Source: Dryocosmus kuriphilus (Eukaryota; Arthropoda; Insecta; Hymenoptera; Cynipidae). From it: a stretch of 64,000 bases of DNA. Each line of letters starts with the position of its first letter. Position 1 is the first letter of the stretch. The notes beneath the pieces are model-generated. The model saw nothing but the letters and a program-made list of their open reading frames with translations. It ran no database searches and was not told the DNA's origin. Location of the stretch: positions 188,606,001-188,670,000 of the forward strand of contig CM076190.1 of assembly GCA_038277395.1 (NCBI GenBank), in the 5' to 3' direction. A program made the position numbers and the translations under genes. Shown here in pieces: positions 61,976 through 64,000 of the stretch.

Positions 61976-62790
61976 CTAAAGAACTATTTCAAAAGTAACA
62001 TCTAATTTTAAAATAAATGAACTTAATTCATATTAGTTATTTTTCTATTTAATATTTTTATTAACATAAACATTTTTTTTTTTACTTTAAGGGACAAAAT
62101 TTAGAGCTAATGTTATAAAATAATTTTATTATTCACAATATTTGAAATATAATGAAAAACTACCTAAGACTCAAGAGAAAGTCTTGAATCTTAAATCTGA
62201 AGCTTTTAAGAGAAAAATGACTTTTATTTTAAAAATTAAGAAAAGAAATTTCAATGATTATTATTATGATTATTAAATAAACTTGAACGGACGGAAAATA
62301 AAATAAAATTTATTTATTTCAAAAATATATTTATTATAATTCACTAATAATATTATTATATATCTAATTATTATTATTATCACTTGAAAATAATTTTATT
62401 ATAATTAATTATAATTATTAATTATAATAATTAATAAGGAAACGTTTTAATTATATGAATAGGTAAACTAATTTTTTCCTTCCGTACAAGGTTTAATTAA
62501 AAATATTTATAAAAAAAAATTTAGAAATTAATTGAGCTAAATTTAATATTATATTTATTATTTGAAAATTATTAAAAACTAAAATTTTTAAATTATACTT
62601 AACTCATATCTAAAAATTTATTTAAAGAAAATAATATCTAAAGAAAATGTCACAAAATAATATATTAAAAAAACCTTACATTTTCAATCTAGAAACTAGA
62701 AAGGACGAAAAAAATTAGTTTATTAAAAAAAATATTTATTATCATTTATTATTAATATTACTCAGAAAAATGAAGAATCGCAAAAAAATA
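61976..62790. other. Very AT-rich intergenic sequence
   Basis: TTATAATTATTA-type low complexity. No gene. Confidence 0.4.
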
Positions 62791-63110
62791 AAATTCCTGA
62801 CACTGTAAAATTTCCGACAAAAAAATACCGAAATATAAAATTCCTGACACTAGAAAATTCCAGACAGTCTATAACATTACCGAAATTTAAAATTCCAGAC
62901 AGAAAATTGTTATTTAATACATATTAATTAAAAACAATTTTTTAACTTTACTAAAAATTAATATTCGTCAAAAGAAATTTAAAAAAAATTTTTAAATTCA
63001 GGAATTTTAAATTTTGGTAACGTAACAAATTCGGGAATTTTCCAATTTGGAAATTTTCTGCTCGGCAATTTTCTAATGTCGGAAATTTTATATTTCGGCA
63101 TTTTTTGTCA
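62790..63110. repeat. Foldback repeat, about 320 bp, imperfect
   Basis: CCGAAATATAAAATTCCTGAC on the left is matched by GTCGGAAATTTTATATTTCGG on the right, and TTACCGAAATTTAAAATTCC by GGAATTTTAAATTTTGGTAA. The arms are made of short repeated TTCCTGACA / TTCCGACA words. Confidence 0.6.
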
Positions 63111-63435
63111 TTAATGTAATTTATTTATTTTAAAATTAGATAATATTTTTGAAAATGCTATTTTTAGATACGAATAACATATAATTTTCAAAACTTAATT
63201 TTTAATCATTTTAAAGTATTAAATATAATATTAAACTTCAAATCAATTACTTTCGAAAATTTTAGTAATTACAATTGATTATAATTATTTTATTGCTGTT
63301 AGCGATAATTATAATAAGCTCAATTTAAGTGAATTCAAAATCGCTTAAGCAGCTAAATTTATTAAAATGTGCTTAAATAATAATCAGATATAAATATCAA
63401 TAATTAATAATAATAATCATTGAAATTTAGAAAAA
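63111..63435. other. AT-rich, no gene seen
   Basis: Nothing recognised. Confidence 0.35.
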
Positions 63436-64000
63436 AAAAAATCTGCCCGCTTCGCGGGCACATTCTCATCTCGCACAATATGAGCGCGCCTGGGGCGCGC
63501 GTCTGTTGGCACTCGCGCTTCGCGCTCGACACTTCATTTACCGCACTCGCGTTTCGCGCTCGATAAGTTATTTACCTCGCGCTACGCGCTCGGTGTTTAT
63601 GGATCGTATAAACCTTTAAATTAAAAATTACAAAAAAAATTATTTTACTTAAGGCTCCATCGCCCTTAAGGAATATATTCTCATCATGTCACTCTCGGTT
63701 CGCGCTCGATAATTACATTTTTTTAAAACACATTGTAGATTGGTAAAGTTTTTTTGTGATTTTCCAAATTTTCACAATGCAGGATTTCGATTCTTCAAAG
63801 TAAAACGGTGAGTCTCATAAATAAATTTTGTATCTCTTTCCAAGGTGAGCAATTCTGCTTGTTAATATTTTCTCATATCTTGCACAGTTTTGCTGAAAAG
63901 TGGTTTTCTTTATATTTCATAATATCTTTCACGAATAACTAAAAAAATTCGCGTCTGTTCAAAAAAATGATAGAAAGCAAATTTGTAGATACTTTTGAGG
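63436..64000 (-). mobile_element. Repeat A, copy 5 (inverted), cut by the window edge
   Basis: Begins with the hairpin cluster CTGCCCGCTTCGCGGGCACATT, CGCGCTTCGCGCTCG and GCGCTACGCGCTCGG, then GATCGTATAAACC and the TGCACAGTTTTGCTGAAAAG blocks in the same order as copy 4. It continues out of the window. Confidence 0.8.

Overview
The window reads as a piece of a repeat-rich, AT-rich arthropod nuclear genome, most likely an insect. A parasitoid or gall-forming wasp is possible, but nothing here proves it. Evidence: spliced eukaryotic genes (USP7-like exons, a MATH-BTB gene, one two-exon gene of unknown function), arthropod-type TATA plus TCAGT initiator promoters, and many eukaryotic transposons (Polinton/Maverick, mariner, Tc1, hAT, LINE, Penelope-like). 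There is no bacterial or CRISPR content. One assembly gap of 500 N lies at 34716-35215.

Layout. 1-395 is the 5' part of a mariner element. 1491-2153 and 2791-3216 are foldback repeats. 4467-13580 on the minus strand holds four phase-compatible exons: three code for the USP7-type TRAF/MATH domain and the last codes for MATH-BTB-BTB. Its introns contain a 153-bp tandem array, a LINE fragment, a degenerate AT-rich array and dispersed 'repeat A'. 13792-31100 is a nest: an old, decayed Polinton polB gene is split by a complete 15.6-kb Polinton (14027-29628, TSD ATGATG) and by a mariner fragment (29757-30425). 31777-34715 is two copies of repeat A, one split by a Tc1 element. After the gap come a hAT fragment, AT-rich arrays, a cluster of inverted repeats (about 38.0-39.4 kb) and the two-exon gene of unknown function (39632-40595). 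41864-55752 is a second Polinton-family insertion (TSD GAGAAA) made of two inverted 6.3-kb arms. Beyond it lie another repeat A copy, a Penelope-like GIY-YIG remnant, a decayed LINE (57.5-61.1 kb), a SINE-like segment and a last repeat A copy.

Polinton 1 keeps a full virus-like gene set. It has protein-primed DNA polymerase B (broken by frameshifts), an RVE integrase with a chromodomain, an A32/FtsK-type packaging ATPase, a PLA2-like protein that probably runs into an adenain-type protease, minor and major jelly-roll capsid proteins, and several conserved proteins of unknown role. Nearly every gene has its own TATA box 31-33 bp upstream of a TCAGT-like initiator. The polB promoter carries an array of perfect heat-shock elements interleaved with TTGCGCAA palindromes.

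Polinton 2 has lost all capsid and packaging genes. It consists of two convergent polB copies with their promoters and termini around a 1.3-kb centre containing only an integrase C-terminus. The structure resembles the inverted-duplication defective genomes made by protein-primed replication. Different flanks bearing a matching 6-bp TSD argue that it integrated in this form.
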